A stretch of DNA of 64,000 bases from Bacillus mesophilus (lineage in GTDB: Bacteria > Bacillota > Bacilli > Bacillales > SA4): positions 124,001-188,000 of the forward strand of contig NZ_JAAIWM010000007.1 of the NCBI RefSeq assembly GCF_011008845.1, given 5' to 3'. Numbering within the stretch: the stretch's first letter is position 1; each line of letters begins with the position of its first letter. Positions 18,997 to 26,934 of the stretch are shown piece by piece. Under the pieces are notes generated by a model. The model had not been told where the DNA came from, did no database searches, and saw only the letters and a program-made list of their open reading frames with translations. The position numbers were made by a program, and so were the translations under genes.

Positions 18997-19974
18997 TTAG
19001 AATAAAGAATTTCCATTCAGTTTCTTCACAATCTTGTTTGCTGATAGTAGTAAGATAAATGCAATGACTGCTTTTAACAAACCTACTGCCGTCGCATAAG
19101 AGTATCTAGCATTTTGAATACCTACTTGATACACATAAATGTCTATTACATTACTTGCACTTTCATTTAAAGCGTTACCTAAGATTAAGATCTGATCAAA
19201 GTTTGAATTCAACACACCACTTACCGCTAGAATAAATAGAATTGTAATAGTTGGTCGAATTGCCGGTAGTGTGACATGCCACATTTTTTGAAATCTGTTA
19301 GCACCGTCGATTGTTGCTGCTTCGTATAATTCCGTGGAAACCCCTGCTATCGCTGCCAAATAAATGATTGCGGACCATCCTAGTTCTTTCCAGATATCAG
19401 ATAAAATGATGATACCCCAAAAGTAATCTGGCTCTGCTAAGAAGTTTGTCCTCTCACTGATTAGTCCTAAGTTTAGTAAAATATCATTTAGAATCCCGAT
19501 ATCAGCCAGCCACGTAGTCATAATTCCACCTAAAACTACCCAAGATATAAAGTGAGGTAGATAGGAAATCGTTTGGACCATCTTTTTAAATTTTAATGAA
19601 GTAAGCTCATTTAGTAGCAAAGCAAATATGATTGGTAACGGAAATGCTATAAATAATTTGATTAGGCTTATACCAAGTGTGTTTTTAAGGACAATCCAAA
19701 AATTATCATCCTGCAAAAACTCCTTAAACTGCATGAGTCCTACCCAAGGAGCTTCTCCTATTGATTTAATAATGCTGTATTCCTTAAAAGCTATAATTAA
19801 GCCATACATAGGGATATAGTTGAAGATAAACATCCATATTACCCCTATAAGTGCCATTACTTGCAATTGCCTTTGCTCCAATAACTTTCTAAAGGTACGA
19901 GCGGCTTTTTCCTTTTTACTGACGGTGATATCTTCCTTTGTTATGTCTTCTAATTTTGTATTCGTTTTCATCAT
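18997..19974 (-). CDS. ABC importer permease, LplB type
   Basis: A permease of about 325 residues that begins with a charged cytoplasmic tail, followed by six predicted membrane segments and the EAA loop EAATIDGANRFQKMWHVTLP. It carries the NYIPMYGLIIAFKEY signature after the first segment, typical of LplB/YtcP-partner permeases. Start is one of two adjacent ATG codons (19974 or 19971), since GGAGGTG lies directly before them; an earlier ATG at 19986 is part of the ribosome-binding region. It is first in the importer operon. Residues NGNSLF at the C-terminus are also characteristic of the subfamily. Confidence 0.9.
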   Translation of the reverse strand: MMKTNTKLEDITKEDITVSKKEKAARTFRKLLEQRQLQVMALIGVIWMFIFNYIPMYGLIIAFKEYSIIKSIGEAPWVGLMQFKEFLQDDNFWIVLKNTLGISLIKLFIAFPLPIIFALLLNELTSLKFKKMVQTISYLPHFISWVVLGGIMTTWLADIGILNDILLNLGLISERTNFLAEPDYFWGIIILSDIWKELGWSAIIYLAAIAGVSTELYEAATIDGANRFQKMWHVTLPAIRPTITILFILAVSGVLNSNFDQILILGNALNESASNVIDIYVYQVGIQNARYSYATAVGLLKAVIAFILLLSANKIVKKLNGNSLF

Positions 19975-20118
19975 TACCACCTCCATCGGTAAGGTCTTTG
20001 ACCCTTTCCATAAATCTTATTGTAAAAAAACAACCATTATCTTGTAAGGGCTTTTATTTTACTTATGGTGCCATTTTTTTAGGTGTCTATATTTCTGGGG
20101 ATTCCGGGTAAAACTTGT

Positions 20119-20124
20119 ATTATA
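20119..20124 (-). promoter_or_regulatory. Possible -10 of the importer operon
   Basis: TATAAT on the minus strand, about 145 bases before the first permease start. No good -35 lies 17 bases upstream, as expected if the YesN-type regulator activates it. Confidence 0.35.
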
Positions 20125-20287
20125 TTTTTTGGCGTTTTTTTGAAAAGGTTGAAATAACAAGGTTAATACAAAAAACACTAAAAAAGTGGGCATTCAATAA
20201 GAAGTAATAGATGACCTCTGCGAAAATGTATTCGGTAAGCTATGGATTTCGCCTTACGCTTTGTCACATCAGTTTTAAACCAATTGA

Positions 20288-20317
20288 ACCCACTCTCGTG
20301 ATAAGAGAGAGTGGGTT
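20288..20317 (+). terminator. Orphan rightward terminator
   Basis: CCCACTCTC and GAGAGTGGG arms, then TTTTCG on the plus strand. No plus-strand gene ends before it, so it may be left from a lost gene or serve an unseen small transcript. Confidence 0.5.
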
Positions 20318-20356
20318 TTCGTATTCCTCTTGGTTGTCGTTTAATGCCAACAAAGT

Positions 20357-20392
20357 AAAAACCATCTAAGCTATAGGGCTGTAGATGGTTTT
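20357..20392 (+). terminator. Second rightward hairpin
   Basis: AAAACCATCTA paired with TAGATGGTTTT around a 14-base loop, 40 bases after the first orphan hairpin. Confidence 0.4.
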
Positions 20393-20616
20393 GTTCGTTG
20401 ATTTCAATTACTTCAGCATTAACTAGTTAAAAATCTTACCATTGTATGAGTAACCAATTTTACTTGGCCTAGTCTGGTGTAAACAGAAGAATCCATAATA
20501 CTACTAGAGCAAACATCCATTTTAACTTAGTTCATATATTTGTCCACACCGGCACTCTCTTTCTTTCATATGATAACTTGTATGATTCCAAAAATTAGAA
20601 GAGAAAGGTGGTTTAT

Positions 20617-21933
20617 ATGAAATTTAAAATTTTGGATACAAAGTCAAAGAAAGATCGCATTATTCTTTCGGAAGAGTTTGTGAGGAAGTATAACCTAAGC
20701 TCAGATAGCGTAACGCTGCAAATAGGGCAGTGGTCTAGGACGTTTCCTATTGTTATTTCTAGCAAACTATCACCGACTAACATCAAACTTCCAAAACGTG
20801 AAATCCCCTTTACTCTACCATCTAGCCTAAGATACGAAGTGAAAGTTGAGAAGGACGTGATCCATCTTGGTCCTCTGATTGGTCTTCTTGTAAAGCGTAA
20901 AGACAACTTTACTAGTAAGTCTTTTAATAAATATACGAAACGTCTGCGAAACTATAAGGACATTAATGGAATTGTCTTTGTTTGCTCTGAAGCTGGAATT
21001 GACACAGACAATCAAACCATCACTGGATACTATTATGTTCAGAAAAATAAGAAGAAATCGAAGTGGGAAAAGGGAACCTTTCCTTACCCAGATTCCATGT
21101 TTAAACGTGTCAAGATAAACACAAGTCTATTAAAAGAGATTCAGTACAGTATGGGAAATACCATTTTTAATTCTCGCGTGTTTAATAAACAAAAGCTTTG
21201 GGAGGTTTGTTCAGAAGACTCACAAGCTAAGACACTTGTTCCGGATACGATGCGCTACAAATCTTATAAAGATATTGTGAAAATGCTTGATCAGCACGAG
21301 CAAGTGTATATAAAACCGACACAGGGTATGCAAGGACAAGGAATTAGAAGGGTAAAAAGAATAGACGGAGCGTTTATTCTTACCAATAATCGTAGTGATA
21401 CGGTGGTTCTTAAGAATAAGAAAGAGCTGAAAAGGTATTGTAAAACACATCTCACCGATACGAACGGATATCTTTTACAACAAGGCATCTCTACTGCTTA
21501 TAAACGAAAACACGCGGATTTCAGGTTCTATTTTCAAAAAAATAGAGAAAAGGAATGGATATGCCAAGGTGTAGTAGGTCGGGTGTCAAAGAAGAATAGT
21601 ATTGTCACAAACTATAAACATTTATCTGGCTTGTACTCTGGCAAGAAGGCAATAAAGTTACTATTTGGCGTTACGAACCAAGAAGCAGAGCAGATTATTC
21701 AGCAAACTACTCAACAGTGTATATATGTCGGTGATCTTATTGATCAAAAAATAGGTCATTACGGAGATGTTGTCTTTGACATTATTCTTGATAAGAATAA
21801 ACGAGCTTTGATTCTTGAAATTAATAACCGAATTTACGGTACAAAGAGCTTACGAAGGCTTAAAAAGCATAAAATGTTAAGAAAAATCAGGACAACCCCT
21901 ATTGAATATGCCAAATCTCTTGCAGGCTTTTAG
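20617..21933 (+). CDS. YheC/YheD family spore-coat-associated ATP-grasp protein
   Basis: A 438-residue protein of the YheC/YheD family, endospore coat-associated proteins found only in spore-forming Bacilli. The C-terminal two thirds show an ATP-grasp fold: VYIKPTQGMQGQGIRRV (nucleotide-binding loop), DFRFYFQK, and FDIILDKNKRALILEINNR with the metal-binding acid and Asn. The N-terminal part (1-170) is the family-specific domain. The reaction is unknown in the family; ATP-grasp enzymes usually join a carboxylate to an amine. ATG 20617 is used because AAGGTGG is five bases upstream; a GTG nine bases earlier overlaps that site. Single gene with its own terminator. Confidence 0.88.
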   Translation: MKFKILDTKSKKDRIILSEEFVRKYNLSSDSVTLQIGQWSRTFPIVISSKLSPTNIKLPKREIPFTLPSSLRYEVKVEKDVIHLGPLIGLLVKRKDNFTSKSFNKYTKRLRNYKDINGIVFVCSEAGIDTDNQTITGYYYVQKNKKKSKWEKGTFPYPDSMFKRVKINTSLLKEIQYSMGNTIFNSRVFNKQKLWEVCSEDSQAKTLVPDTMRYKSYKDIVKMLDQHEQVYIKPTQGMQGQGIRRVKRIDGAFILTNNRSDTVVLKNKKELKRYCKTHLTDTNGYLLQQGISTAYKRKHADFRFYFQKNREKEWICQGVVGRVSKKNSIVTNYKHLSGLYSGKKAIKLLFGVTNQEAEQIIQQTTQQCIYVGDLIDQKIGHYGDVVFDIILDKNKRALILEINNRIYGTKSLRRLKKHKMLRKIRTTPIEYAKSLAGF

Positions 21934-21948
21934 TTAACGCGAAATCAT

Positions 21949-21978
21949 GGAAGGTACCCAAACCAAAGGTACCTTCTA
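21949..21978 (+). terminator. Terminator after YheC/YheD gene
   Basis: GAAGGTACC-CAAACCAAA-GGTACCTTC followed by a T-rich tail, 16 bases after the stop. It also lies 36 bases from the convergent GNAT gene end. Confidence 0.6.
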
Positions 21979-22013
21979 TTTCTATGTGGTTAGCTTTCCT
22001 AATCACAAACCTT

Positions 22014-22880
22014 TCATCCATACATCCTTTTATACATGATATATCTACTGGCTATCCTTTGAAATCCTCTTTCATATAACATTGTAAAAGCTCGGTCATT
22101 TGCACTAATAAAATCTCCTGTTCTTCCGCTTACACCACGTTTGAACACACAATCTACTAGTCTATGAAAGGCCATATCTTGATCTTCGATACTAAGAGTT
22201 GGATTCGTTTCTAGTTGAAATAAAATTATATTTTCCTGTCTATTAGTTCCTATATACGGCTTATAAAGGGCATAACCTAATGGAGTCCCTGCTTGATTAG
22301 CTATAATCATTGAAGACCCATTGAAAATATTTTCACACATTGACTCCCAAGCAACCTGATGATTATAGAAATCAAGACTTTTCACGTCTAATACAGTGCC
22401 TTTTGTTAGTATGTACTCCTCACCATTTATCTCATTCCCTTTACCATCAATTGAAAAGGAAACGGATGTATGAACAGTTTCATAGCCCCACCTTTCATAC
22501 AAGGAAACAGCATGGATATTGTCCGTTATTACCTCTAAAGTTGCCATTTCGACTAACTCTTTTTGATAAATATCCATTGTTGCTTCCATGATTAATTTCC
22601 CGATTCCTCTACCTTGATAGTCAGGCGAAACACCAGTACCACCATTCCAGGCCATTTTGACACCATTAATCACCTTTACCGCATTAAAGACAAACCCAAC
22701 AGGTCGATCCCCATCAAAAGCAATAAATGAGCAAGACGGTAGTAAATCCTTTTTTCCAATCATGGATGAAAGCTGATCCACAGTAATTTGAAAGTTCAAA
22801 CTGTAATTAGAAAATGCTTCATTCCAGACACGATGTATTTCAGAAAATGTACAATCACTCATTTTTTTAACTTTTAACAC
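22014..22880 (-). CDS. GNAT family N-acetyltransferase (double-domain)
   Basis: A 288-residue acetyltransferase. The N-terminal half is a full GNAT fold with the acetyl-CoA loop VSPDYQGRGIGKLIMEA (Q/R-x-x-G-x-G/A at about 85-97) and the following LEVITDNIHAVSLYERWGY. The C-terminal half looks like a second, degenerate GNAT-like domain ending LYERGFQRIASRYIMYKR, without a clear CoA loop. Substrate unknown. Start is GTG with AAGG about eight bases upstream. It is transcribed away from the YheC/YheD gene and is not tightly linked to the MarR pair upstream. Confidence 0.8.
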   Translation of the reverse strand: MLKVKKMSDCTFSEIHRVWNEAFSNYSLNFQITVDQLSSMIGKKDLLPSCSFIAFDGDRPVGFVFNAVKVINGVKMAWNGGTGVSPDYQGRGIGKLIMEATMDIYQKELVEMATLEVITDNIHAVSLYERWGYETVHTSVSFSIDGKGNEINGEEYILTKGTVLDVKSLDFYNHQVAWESMCENIFNGSSMIIANQAGTPLGYALYKPYIGTNRQENIILFQLETNPTLSIEDQDMAFHRLVDCVFKRGVSGRTGDFISANDRAFTMLYERGFQRIASRYIMYKRMYG

Positions 22881-22934
22881 ATTACGTACCTTCCTTCTTC
22901 ATCATAGTAGAACGACAATTAGGTCATCTCTTTT

Positions 22935-23249
22935 CTACCATCCAAAGTCGACAAGTGTATAAATAATAAAACCAAAAGATAGTAAGACGGAAAAACCTGT
23001 AAACACCATAGTGAGAGGTTCACGAGAACGGTGCTTCATCAGACGATATACTGAGTAAAGCGCTGTGACAAGCGTTTCAACAATCATCACCCGACGTATC
23101 CACATGACTCCATTCATAGTAGCCATCATATTCGTGCTTCCCCCTAATAACATGAGTAAACCCATATGAAGCCAATGATGAGAAGAAGCAATAAAAGATA
23201 GACCTATGGAAAAGAAAGATAGTGAAGCTTGACTTAGCTTAAAATTCAT
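22935..23249 (-). CDS. Small membrane protein co-transcribed with a MarR regulator
   Basis: A 104-residue protein with three likely membrane segments (about 8-24, 26-45 and 80-100). I do not recognise the family. Charged loops (YRLMKHRSREP) lie between segments two and three. Its start overlaps the MarR gene by 11 bases, so the two are coupled, and the MarR protein probably controls both. A role in a stress or resistance response is a guess from that pairing. Confidence 0.65.
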   Translation of the reverse strand: MNFKLSQASLSFFSIGLSFIASSHHWLHMGLLMLLGGSTNMMATMNGVMWIRRVMIVETLVTALYSVYRLMKHRSREPLTMVFTGFSVLLSFGFIIYTLVDFGW

Positions 23250-23697
23250 TCGATTTTCTCCTATTCTCTAATGCGCTAGTGAAAAGCTTAAAACCAGTTA
23301 AAATTTGGTGCTGATCTTCCTCTGATATACCCTTTAAAATAGATTCATAATAGAGAAGAGATTGCTCTCTTACCTTTTGAACCGAATTACGTCCCTTGGT
23401 CGTTAACGTAACAAAAACTTCACGGCGATTCTCCTCATTTACTGTTCTCGTTACAAACCCATTTTTCTCTAAGTTATCAATCAACCTACTAACAGAGCTT
23501 CTCTCTAAAAGCAATCGCTCTGCTAACTCACCTATCGTTAAAGCCCTATCCTCTAATTCCTGAAGAGAAAAAACTTGAGAGGTCGATAGCTGGAAACCAC
23601 ACGGTGTAACATTCTGATTTAAAAAACCAAATAAACGATAAAATTCCTGAACATATTGACGTAAATTCTTCATATCCTCCCGATTCAACTCTAACAC
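23239..23697 (-). CDS. MarR family transcriptional regulator
   Basis: A 152-residue winged-helix regulator. The DNA-binding region reads LTIGELAERLLLERSSVSRLIDNLEKNGFV with the wing NEENRREVFVTLTTKG at about 85-101, both textbook MarR. A single Cys (C33) sits in helix 1, a place where OhrR-type regulators sense peroxides, but its surroundings are not enough to claim redox sensing. Start codon is unsure (GTG 23697 or TTG 23688). A perfect palindrome lies just upstream and is its likely operator. Confidence 0.85.
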   Translation of the reverse strand: MLELNREDMKNLRQYVQEFYRLFGFLNQNVTPCGFQLSTSQVFSLQELEDRALTIGELAERLLLERSSVSRLIDNLEKNGFVTRTVNEENRREVFVTLTTKGRNSVQKVREQSLLYYESILKGISEEDQHQILTGFKLFTSALENRRKSNEF

Positions 23698-23719
23698 CTA
23701 CTCTCTTTTATATATGCAC

Positions 23720-23736
23720 TATACAACAATTGTATA
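23720..23736. promoter_or_regulatory. Probable MarR operator
   Basis: TATACAA and TTGTATA arms with a three-base spacer, 23 bases upstream of the MarR start. Size and symmetry fit MarR/OhrR-type operators, so autoregulation is likely. Confidence 0.6.
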
Positions 23737-23770
23737 ATACACATATTAGTCCTGTAAAATTTTTCAAAAT

Positions 23771-23838
23771 GGGACATAGGGACAGGTACCTTGTCCCAAA
23801 CTCATTTGCTAGGGACAGTGTACCTGTCCCTGTGTCCC
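23771..23838. repeat. REP-like pair (BIME-like), units 1 and 2
   Basis: Two 27-bp units in inverted orientation (23771-23797 and 23812-23838) with 14 bases between. Each unit begins with GGGACA, two variable bases, then a hairpin GGGACA...TGTCCC around GGTACC or GTACA. Part of a family of nine units in this window. The 170 bases to the right show no gene. Confidence 0.85.
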
Positions 23839-24027
23839 AAAAGCATGGAGCCGGCCGGTTTATCTTGCTTCCGTTTGGAGGTAGTAGAACTGGTCCTTTT
23901 TTCTATAGCCAATCAATAGAGTACAACCAGTGCCTGTCATTCTTTAGATCTATGATTCTTTGAATACGAACCAATATTCCTAGTAATTTAAGACAACGAC
24001 CTCCTACTTCTGTCCGAATTTTTTCAA

Positions 24028-24044
24028 TTAACAATATTTTTACA
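24028..24044 (+). promoter_or_regulatory. PhoP box upstream of phoX
   Basis: TTAACA-ATATT-TTTACA: two PhoP half-sites with the standard five-base spacer, followed by a possible -10 (TATATT, 24052-24057). This fits induction by phosphate starvation. Confidence 0.6.
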
Positions 24045-24142
24045 TTGGAAATATATTGAATTTACTTTTGCCTGTTATCTTTAAAACTAGATTTACTGCA
24101 TTGCTTGTCCTCAAAAAAATTAAATTTGCTGGAGGTATTTCA

Positions 24143-25579
24143 ATGACTACTAACAATTACAAAAGTATGGATCGCAGAGATTTTCTAAAGGTAGGAGGCA
24201 TGAGTACGGTTGCACTATCACTTGGTGCTGCAGGTGCATTTGCCCTTGGTAATGCGGACAAAGCTTCAGCAGCTCGTCCAGGAAATCCAACAAGTGGTTT
24301 TGGTGGATATGGTCCACTTGTTCCAGATCCGAATGGCATTCTTGATCTTCCAAGAGGCTTCCAGTACAAAATTATCTCAAAAGAAGGCGACCTAATGACA
24401 GACGGAACTCCAATTCCTGGAGCATTTGATGGAATGGCAGCATTTGAAGGACCAAACAATACGACTGTTCTTGTTCGTAATCATGAATTAGGAGCTGGTA
24501 CCGCATTTGGAAAAAACCCATATAATGCTGGTGCTTTAGGTGGAACAACGGCTCTAGTGGTAGGTGCAAACCGTGAAGTAATGAAAGAGTATGTTACTTC
24601 TTCAGGTACAGTTCGTAATTGTGCGGGTGGCGCTACTCCTTGGGGCACTTGGCTGACATGTGAAGAATACCGCTCTGAAACACACGGATACGTTTTTGAA
24701 ATAGATCCACAGAATCCAGAAAATGAATTGTCTAAAACACCAATTAAAGAAATGGGCCGTTTCGCTCACGAGGCCTGTGCGATTGATCCTTCAACTGGAT
24801 ATGTATACTTAACTGAGGATGCTAAACCAAGTTTCCTTTACCGATTCATCCCAAATGACCTGAGCCAAAAACCTGGTTCGTTACAAAAAGGCGGAACGCT
24901 TTATGCAGCGGCCATTGAAGAAGTAACAGATCCAGCTGCTAGTAACTTTAAAACAGGACAAACATTTAAGATTGTCTGGAAGCAAGTAGATCCTCATTTA
25001 TGTGTTGAAGACGCTAAGGCGCAAAACTGTATTCAATTCAGTAGACTTGAGGGAGCATTCTTCCAAGAGGGTGTGTTCTGGTTCGATGATACTTCTGCAG
25101 GTGACAAAAAGCTAGGACGCGTTTATCGTTATGTTCCTCACACAAATACGCTGGAGCTTTTCTATGAAGGAAATGATGCACAACAAATGGAATATCCGGA
25201 TAATATCTGCTGTACTCCTTGGGGAGACCTTTGGTATGCAGAAGATGGTTCTGGTCAAGATCGCATTATGGGGATTACCCCTGAAGGAAACGTCTATCCT
25301 TTTGCAGCGAACCGTTTAAGTGATTCTGAATTGGCAGGTCCTACCTTCTCACCTGATGGAAAAACACTTTTTGTCAATATTCAAAGCCCAGGAAAAACCT
25401 TTGCTATTTTGGGCCCGTTCGCACGCAGAAACGCTGCACGCGCAAGAGAAATGTCTTTTGCTGCTCCAAAAAATCTTGCACCAAAAATTTCTGAGCAAAC
25501 GGCTAAAGCTGCTGAAGCACAAGGTATGTCAGTTCTAGAAGCTGCAGCATTTGAGCGTCACGGAATAAAATTGGGTTGA
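24143..25579 (+). CDS. phoX: PhoX-type (DUF839) alkaline phosphatase, Tat-exported
   Basis: A 478-residue PhoX family phosphatase. Residues 1-46 are a Tat signal with DRRDFLKV and a small-residue segment ending KASAA. PhoX motifs are visible: NHELG, GGATPWGTWLTCEEY, GRFAHEAC, YPDNICCTPWGDLWYAEDG and GPTFSPDGKTLFVN. Known PhoX enzymes use iron and calcium to release phosphate from many esters outside the cell. ATG 24143 is used since GGAGG lies seven bases upstream; reading on to earlier starts would bury the Tat signal. tatA and tatC follow, so substrate and export machine are kept together, as in the Bacillus phoD-tatAd-tatCd locus. A PhoP box precedes the gene. Confidence 0.93.
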   Translation: MTTNNYKSMDRRDFLKVGGMSTVALSLGAAGAFALGNADKASAARPGNPTSGFGGYGPLVPDPNGILDLPRGFQYKIISKEGDLMTDGTPIPGAFDGMAAFEGPNNTTVLVRNHELGAGTAFGKNPYNAGALGGTTALVVGANREVMKEYVTSSGTVRNCAGGATPWGTWLTCEEYRSETHGYVFEIDPQNPENELSKTPIKEMGRFAHEACAIDPSTGYVYLTEDAKPSFLYRFIPNDLSQKPGSLQKGGTLYAAAIEEVTDPAASNFKTGQTFKIVWKQVDPHLCVEDAKAQNCIQFSRLEGAFFQEGVFWFDDTSAGDKKLGRVYRYVPHTNTLELFYEGNDAQQMEYPDNICCTPWGDLWYAEDGSGQDRIMGITPEGNVYPFAANRLSDSELAGPTFSPDGKTLFVNIQSPGKTFAILGPFARRNAARAREMSFAAPKNLAPKISEQTAKAAEAQGMSVLEAAAFERHGIKLG

Positions 25580-25591
25580 TCCAGGTTAAAA

Positions 25592-25636
25592 AAAGAGATG
25601 TAAGCTAACACTTGCGATGGTTTACATCTTTTTTAT
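25592..25636 (+). terminator. Terminator after phoX
   Basis: AGATGTAA(G) and TTTACATCT arms followed by TTTTTTAT. The same GATGTAA stem recurs between tatA and tatC. Confidence 0.75.
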
Positions 25637-25678
25637 ATAACACAGAGTTGTGGAATACCTTATCCTTGATGGAAGGCA

Positions 25679-25706
25679 GTATACAAAGTGATTTTAGTTT
25701 GTATAC
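25679..25706. promoter_or_regulatory. Perfect inverted repeat, possible operator
   Basis: GTATACAAA and TTTGTATAC arms, 10-base spacer, in the gap between phoX and tatA. No T-run follows. It may be an operator for tatA or a lost gene; no regulator can be named. Confidence 0.4.
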
Positions 25707-25729
25707 AGCATCTTCATCAAGCCTTAAAC

Positions 25730-25864
25730 ATGATCTTTCTTCCACATATTCAATCAATTTCAAATGATTCTATTTTACTTACTGAGCCAAAATGCCGTGT
25801 TTGTGGTAAAGATGCACATTATAATTTAGATCATTTTATACCAGAAAGAAAAAAAGCGATCTAA
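25730..25864 (+). pseudogene. Small zinc-ribbon-like ORF or gene remnant
   Basis: A 44-codon reading frame with [19 protein letters not shown]: a Cys-x-x-Cys knuckle followed by a DH-x-x-P motif like that of HNH endonucleases. There is no ribosome binding site before its ATG, and no second Cys pair. It looks more like the tail of a decayed gene than a working small protein. It ends 17 bases before tatA. Confidence 0.35.
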
Positions 25865-25881
25865 ACATTGGAGGTTACGGA

Positions 25882-26112
25882 ATGTTACAGAATATCGGAA
25901 TACCTGGTTTAATTCTCCTTCTTGTCATTGCACTAATTATCTTCGGTCCATCAAAATTGCCAGAAGTGGGCCGTGCATTTGGGAATACTTTAAAAGAGTT
26001 TAAAAAAGCAACAAATGAACTTGTGAACGGAGATACCGAGGAGAAAAAAACTTCACAGGAATCAGTGAAGCTTCAAGCAGTCGATCAAAAACAAAGTAAT
26101 ACTGGAAGCTAA
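25882..26112 (+). CDS. tatA: Twin-arginine translocase subunit TatA
   Basis: 76 residues. It has the TatA layout: a short periplasm-side start, one membrane helix (about 6-21), the FGP hinge ([14 protein letters not shown]) and an amphipathic helix rich in Lys ([11 protein letters not shown]), then a polar tail. TatA forms the protein-conducting assembly with TatC. GGAGG lies seven bases before the ATG. It sits between the Tat substrate phoX and tatC; a hairpin after it may lower tatC expression relative to tatA. Confidence 0.95.
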   Translation: MLQNIGIPGLILLLVIALIIFGPSKLPEVGRAFGNTLKEFKKATNELVNGDTEEKKTSQESVKLQAVDQKQSNTGS

Positions 26113-26143
26113 TTTCCAGCATTACTTCCCCACATACCTTATG

Positions 26144-26183
26144 AAAGATGTAAGTATAAATCATTTTGCTTACATCTTTCTTC
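26144..26183 (+). terminator. Hairpin between tatA and tatC (likely partial terminator)
   Basis: AAAGATGTAAG and CTTACATCTTT arms followed by CTTCT. With no strong T-run it would allow some read-through, giving more tatA than tatC product, as the Tat complex needs. Confidence 0.55.
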
Positions 26184-26207
26184 TCGTAGCGAGAGGAGCC
26201 ATTTTAC

Positions 26208-26933
26208 ATGCAGAAAATTCAAATGAATTTTGTAGAGCATTTAGAAGAGTTAAGGAAAAGACTTATTATTACGGTTTTAGCCTTTTTAATTTCCTTTATG
26301 ATCTCCTTTATTTTTGTACAGGACATTTATCAGTTTTTGGTAAAAGATCTAGATGGGAAGTTAGCCCTTCTAGGTCCAGGAGATATTCTTTGGGTGTACA
26401 TGGTACTCGCAGGCATCTCAGGAATTGCCATTACCATCCCTGTCCTTGCCTACCAGACTTGGAGATTTGTTAGTCCTGCTCTAACCAAGAATGAACAGAG
26501 GGTATCACTAGCATTTATTCCAGGATTGTTTCTCTTATTTCTTACTGGTATTTCCTTTGGGTATTTTGTACTTTTTCCAATTGTTTTTTCTTTTTTACAA
26601 AGTCTAGCAGGAGACCAATTTCAAGCATTCTTTACCGTTGATCGTTACTTCAAATTCATGATCAACCTAACACTTCCCTTTGGCTTTCTTTTTGAAATGC
26701 CAGCAGTTGTCATGTTTTTAACAAAACTCGGGATCATTAATCCTATTAGATTAATGAAAGCACGTAAGCTATCTTATTTTGTGCTAATTGTAGTGTCGGT
26801 CCTAATCACACCACCTGACTTAATATCTGATATTCTCGTCATTCTACCCTTGCTACTTCTATATGAAATTAGCATATCATTATCAAAGTTCGTATATAAA
26901 AAGAACATTTCGGCCTCGAGTATGGCCGCATAA
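26208..26933 (+). CDS. tatC: Twin-arginine translocase subunit TatC
   Basis: 241 residues with six membrane segments. It opens with NFVEHLEELRKRLI, the conserved TatC start that helps bind the RR signal, and contains the conserved loop FVSPALTKNEQR and FEMPAVVMFLTKLGI. TatC recognises Tat signal peptides. AGGAG lies nine bases upstream of the ATG. The stop codon TAA is followed after one base by a REP-like unit, and the next gene (hcp) converges on it. Confidence 0.95.
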   Translation: MQKIQMNFVEHLEELRKRLIITVLAFLISFMISFIFVQDIYQFLVKDLDGKLALLGPGDILWVYMVLAGISGIAITIPVLAYQTWRFVSPALTKNEQRVSLAFIPGLFLLFLTGISFGYFVLFPIVFSFLQSLAGDQFQAFFTVDRYFKFMINLTLPFGFLFEMPAVVMFLTKLGIINPIRLMKARKLSYFVLIVVSVLITPPDLISDILVILPLLLLYEISISLSKFVYKKNISASSMAA

Positions 26934-26934
26934 T

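Larger units (their letters stand above)
19975..20616. other. Intergenic region between importer operon and YheC/YheD gene
   Basis: About 640 bases without a gene. It holds a possible leftward promoter (-10 near 20119-20124), two hairpins (20289-20316 and 20357-20392) and, on the right, the ribosome binding site of the spore protein. The stretch 20160-20280 has stops in every plus frame I checked and no recognisable RNA. Confidence 0.6.

Noticed and set aside
20041..20160. cre site before the importer operon
   Set aside because: GGCGTTTTTTTGAAAAGG only loosely resembles the consensus; not convincing on either strand.
24157..24569. Long open frames opposite the phoX start region
   Set aside because: They are antisense to a gene with clear Tat and PhoX motifs, lack ribosome binding sites and have shadow-like composition.
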